From Ardenticatenales bacterium (GTDB taxonomy: Bacteria; Chloroflexota; Anaerolineae; Ardenticatenales; Ardenticatenaceae): a stretch of DNA of 6,941 nt. Every line of letters begins with the position of its first letter. Position 1 is the first letter of the stretch. The notes under the pieces are model-generated. The model had not been told where the DNA came from. It searched no databases and worked only from the letters and a program-made list of their open reading frames with translations. Made by a program: the position numbers and the translations under genes. The DNA lies in contig JACCSL010000952.1 in the NCBI GenBank assembly GCA_013812995.1, positions 1-6,941 on the forward strand. Reading direction: 5' to 3'. This document shows, in pieces, positions 5,035 to 6,941 of the stretch.

Positions 5035-6006
5035 ATGCAAATACTCATAGTGGATGACCATACCGATTGCCGGGCGATGCTACAAGAGCTCCTCACCTAC
5101 ATCGGGCATGAGGTGGTGGAGGCCGTCGATGGAAAAAATGCGTGGAACGTGTTGCAGGTGTCCCCGATTCCGCTCCTCATCACCGATTGGATGATGCCGG
5201 AGATGGATGGAACCGAGTTGATTCGACAAATTCGACGCGCCAACCTGCCGCGTTACACTTATATCATCCTACTCACGGGGCGAAACCATCAGGGGGATGT
5301 CATCAAGGGGTTGCAGGCAGGGGCAGACGATTACATCACCAAGCCCTTCGACCTGGAAGAGTTGCGGGCGCGGGTGGCCATTGGGGAGCGAATTATAGGG
5401 CTGGAGGCGGACCTTCGCCGGGCGCTGGACAAACTTCGTGTGCTCGCCACCCATGATAGCCTCACGGGGCTGCTCAACCGTCAGGCCATCATGAAAGAGG
5501 CCAAGATTGAACTCCGACGCACGCGGCGACTCAACAAAATGATGAGTCTGGTCATGCTCGATATTGACCACTTCAAGCAGGTCAACGATACCTACGGGCA
5601 TCGGGTTGGGGACGAGGTTCTACAGCTGGTCTCCAAGACGATCATGCATTCCGTGCGGACCTATGACCGGGTAGGGCGCTGGGGCGGGGAAGAGTTTCTT
5701 CTCTTGCTGCCTGAAACCCCCCTGGCGGAGGCCGCAGAGATTGCGGAGCGCGTGCGCCGGGATGTGGCCGCCACGCCCTTGCCTGTGCCGGGCGGGAGCA
5801 CGATCTCGCTCCAGGTGAGTCTGGGCGTGGTGGAGGCCGATTCCAGCGCCCCCCTCGCGCTCAGTGCGCTGCTGGAGCAGGCCGATCAGGCGCTCTACCA
5901 TGCCAAGAACGCGGGGCGCAACCGGGTCATCACGGCCCCCTTGACCTGGCCTGCTACCAGCGAAGCAGCGCCGCCTCCATTGTTAGACCAGGGCCAAACG
6001 CCATGA
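5035..6006 (+). CDS. Response regulator diguanylate cyclase (REC-GGDEF)
   Basis: This 323-residue cytoplasmic protein makes c-di-GMP from two GTP when its receiver domain is phosphorylated. REC domain (about 1-120): D7 and D8 of the acidic pocket, phosphoacceptor D51 (LLITDWMMPEMDG), T81, and K103 in the TKPF motif. A charged helical linker (about 107-137) leads to the GGDEF domain, which starts HDSLTGLLNR, continues MLDIDHFKQVND (D176, N184) and has the active-site motif GGEEF (217-221). An intact inhibitory RxxD site, R208-D211, lies five residues before it, so product feedback is expected. A short proline-rich tail closes the protein. ATG at 5035 follows a G-rich GGGGGAG; an in-frame GTG at 4954 has no ribosome binding site. 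Neighbours: divergent from the split DICT gene, and overlapping the polyketide synthase gene tail to tail. The cognate histidine kinase is not in the window. Confidence 0.93.
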   Translation: MQILIVDDHTDCRAMLQELLTYIGHEVVEAVDGKNAWNVLQVSPIPLLITDWMMPEMDGTELIRQIRRANLPRYTYIILLTGRNHQGDVIKGLQAGADDYITKPFDLEELRARVAIGERIIGLEADLRRALDKLRVLATHDSLTGLLNRQAIMKEAKIELRRTRRLNKMMSLVMLDIDHFKQVNDTYGHRVGDEVLQLVSKTIMHSVRTYDRVGRWGGEEFLLLLPETPLAEAAEIAERVRRDVAATPLPVPGGSTISLQVSLGVVEADSSAPLALSALLEQADQALYHAKNAGRNRVITAPLTWPATSEAAPPPLLDQGQTP

Positions 6007-6941
6007 TGATGCCATGCTCGCCCGGCTGCGGGGAGCGGGTTTGCTGGATGTTGTCCAGGACAAAGAGGATGGTGGGGCTGGACATATTGCCGCACTCGCG
6101 CAGCACCGTGTAGCTGGGCTCCATCGCCTCGTCGTCGAGGTCCAGGCTCTCCTGAAGATGGTCCAGGATGCGGGAGCCACCAGGATGAATTCCCCAGTGG
6201 CTGATCGCGTTGGGCGTCAGGCCATTGCGGGTGAGGAGCGGCTCCAACAGGCTCGCGATGTTGGCCCCCAGAACGTTCGGAACGTAGGAACTCATGTACA
6301 TCCGAAAACCCTCATCCGTCACCCGGAAGCTCATTTCCTCGAAGGTCTGGTAATCGCAGCGCGTCTCGTTGTCGATGATCTGGGGGCGCAGCCCTGAGCG
6401 TTCGCTATCCTCCGGGTGGCTGCTAACGACGATGGCCGCCGCCCCATCTGCGAAGAGAGCAGTTGAGATGATCGTTTCCCGGCTGGGATCGTGCTGCATG
6501 TGGATAGAGCCCACCTCGACACAGAGCACGAGCGCCCGGCTGCCTGGCCGCGCCAGCACCGAGGTCAGCGCGCGGTTCAACCCCGGAAACGCCCCATAGC
6601 ATCCCATCGACCCGATGACGGTGCGGCGCAGGTTGGGGCGCATCCCCAGCGCGCCTGCCAGCCGCAGGTCCAGCCCCGGCGTGTCCAGTCCGGTGCAGGA
6701 CACCACGATGAAATCATCGATGGCCTCGACGCCCAGCCCCGCTTGCTCCAGCGCCTGCTCCACGGCCCTTCGTCCCAGCGGCACTGCCTGCTCGATGTAA
6801 AATTCGTTGCGCTGCGCGGTGCTACGTGGCTGCGCCCAGTACGCTGCCATATCCTCGATGACGAGGTGCCGATGGTCGATCTGCGCGCTCTGGAAAACCA
6901 CACGGGTAAGGCGGGAATCCAACTCTGGGAAGAGCTGGCAG
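5954..6941 (-). CDS. Type III polyketide synthase (chalcone/stilbene synthase family), 5' end outside the window
   Basis: These enzymes condense an acyl-CoA starter with malonyl-CoA units and cyclise the chain to pyrones, resorcinols or similar phenolics. About 328 residues are visible. The catalytic triad is complete: Cys in GSMGCYGAFPG (codon 6599-6601), His in WGIHPGG (6185-6187) and Asn in RECGNMSSP (6086-6088). The family motif GPGLTMEAALL is near the C-terminus, which ends in TAG at 5954. Reading is open to the right edge (CQLFPELDSRLT), and family members have about 350-390 residues, so the true start lies beyond 6941; the TTG at 6922 is not a credible start. The tight GCYGAFPG loop resembles bacterial alkylpyrone/alkylresorcinol-type enzymes more than plant chalcone synthases, but the product cannot be told. 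The last 53 bases overlap the end of the opposite REC-GGDEF gene. Confidence 0.92.
   Translation of the reverse strand, partial: CQLFPELDSRLTRVVFQSAQIDHRHLVIEDMAAYWAQPRSTAQRNEFYIEQAVPLGRRAVEQALEQAGLGVEAIDDFIVVSCTGLDTPGLDLRLAGALGMRPNLRRTVIGSMGCYGAFPGLNRALTSVLARPGSRALVLCVEVGSIHMQHDPSRETIISTALFADGAAAIVVSSHPEDSERSGLRPQIIDNETRCDYQTFEEMSFRVTDEGFRMYMSSYVPNVLGANIASLLEPLLTRNGLTPNAISHWGIHPGGSRILDHLQESLDLDDEAMEPSYTVLRECGNMSSPTILFVLDNIQQTRSPQPGEHGIIMAFGPGLTMEAALLRW

Noticed and set aside
1..6941. CRISPR array
   Set aside because: No regularly spaced direct repeats were seen; the only RNA-guided systems are of the IscB and TnpB type.

Overview
This window is a block of bacterial chromosome colonised by two transposon-borne RNA-guided nuclease (OMEGA) systems. 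It has the GC-rich composition and gene mix (IscB, TnpB, DICT, REC-GGDEF, type III polyketide synthase) one would expect in Chloroflexota, perhaps Ktedonobacteria. That placement is an inference from gene content only; cyanobacteria or other IS200/IS605-rich phyla are possible.

Left part (1-1817, minus strand): an IscB element. Its iscB gene (181-1496) is broken by a frameshift in the HNH domain that also removes a predicted zinc-ligand cysteine. The structured omega-RNA region upstream of the start codon (about 1497-1817) still looks well kept.

Middle (1842-4502): a 99-bp imperfect inverted repeat, then the 3' fragment of a DICT-domain gene (1958-2173), then a roughly 2.33-kb IS200/IS605-like element (2174-4502). 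The element has palindromes close to both ends, an intact tnpB on the minus strand with its own structured 3' guide RNA region, and a divergent small XRE-type regulator gene. No tnpA is visible. A good sigma70-type promoter for tnpB lies between the two genes and is overlapped by two small palindromes, which suggests that the XRE protein represses tnpB.

Right part (4503-6941): the 5' fragment of the same DICT gene (4503-4877, minus). The two DICT pieces join in frame to give about 195 residues, so the TnpB element has split this gene. Divergent from it is an apparently intact REC-GGDEF diguanylate cyclase (5035-6006, plus). Its 3' end overlaps, tail to tail, a type III polyketide synthase gene (minus) that runs off the right edge.

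Reading of the whole: the host locus was probably a signalling pair (DICT sensor and REC-GGDEF cyclase, divergently transcribed) beside a polyketide synthase. A TnpB element then disrupted the sensor, and an IscB element, now decaying, sits just downstream of it. The TnpB guide should correspond to the DICT codons for the conserved EWFVV stretch. The most unusual parts are the xre-tnpB regulatory unit, the side-by-side OMEGA systems, and two sizeable inverted repeats not explained by any gene.
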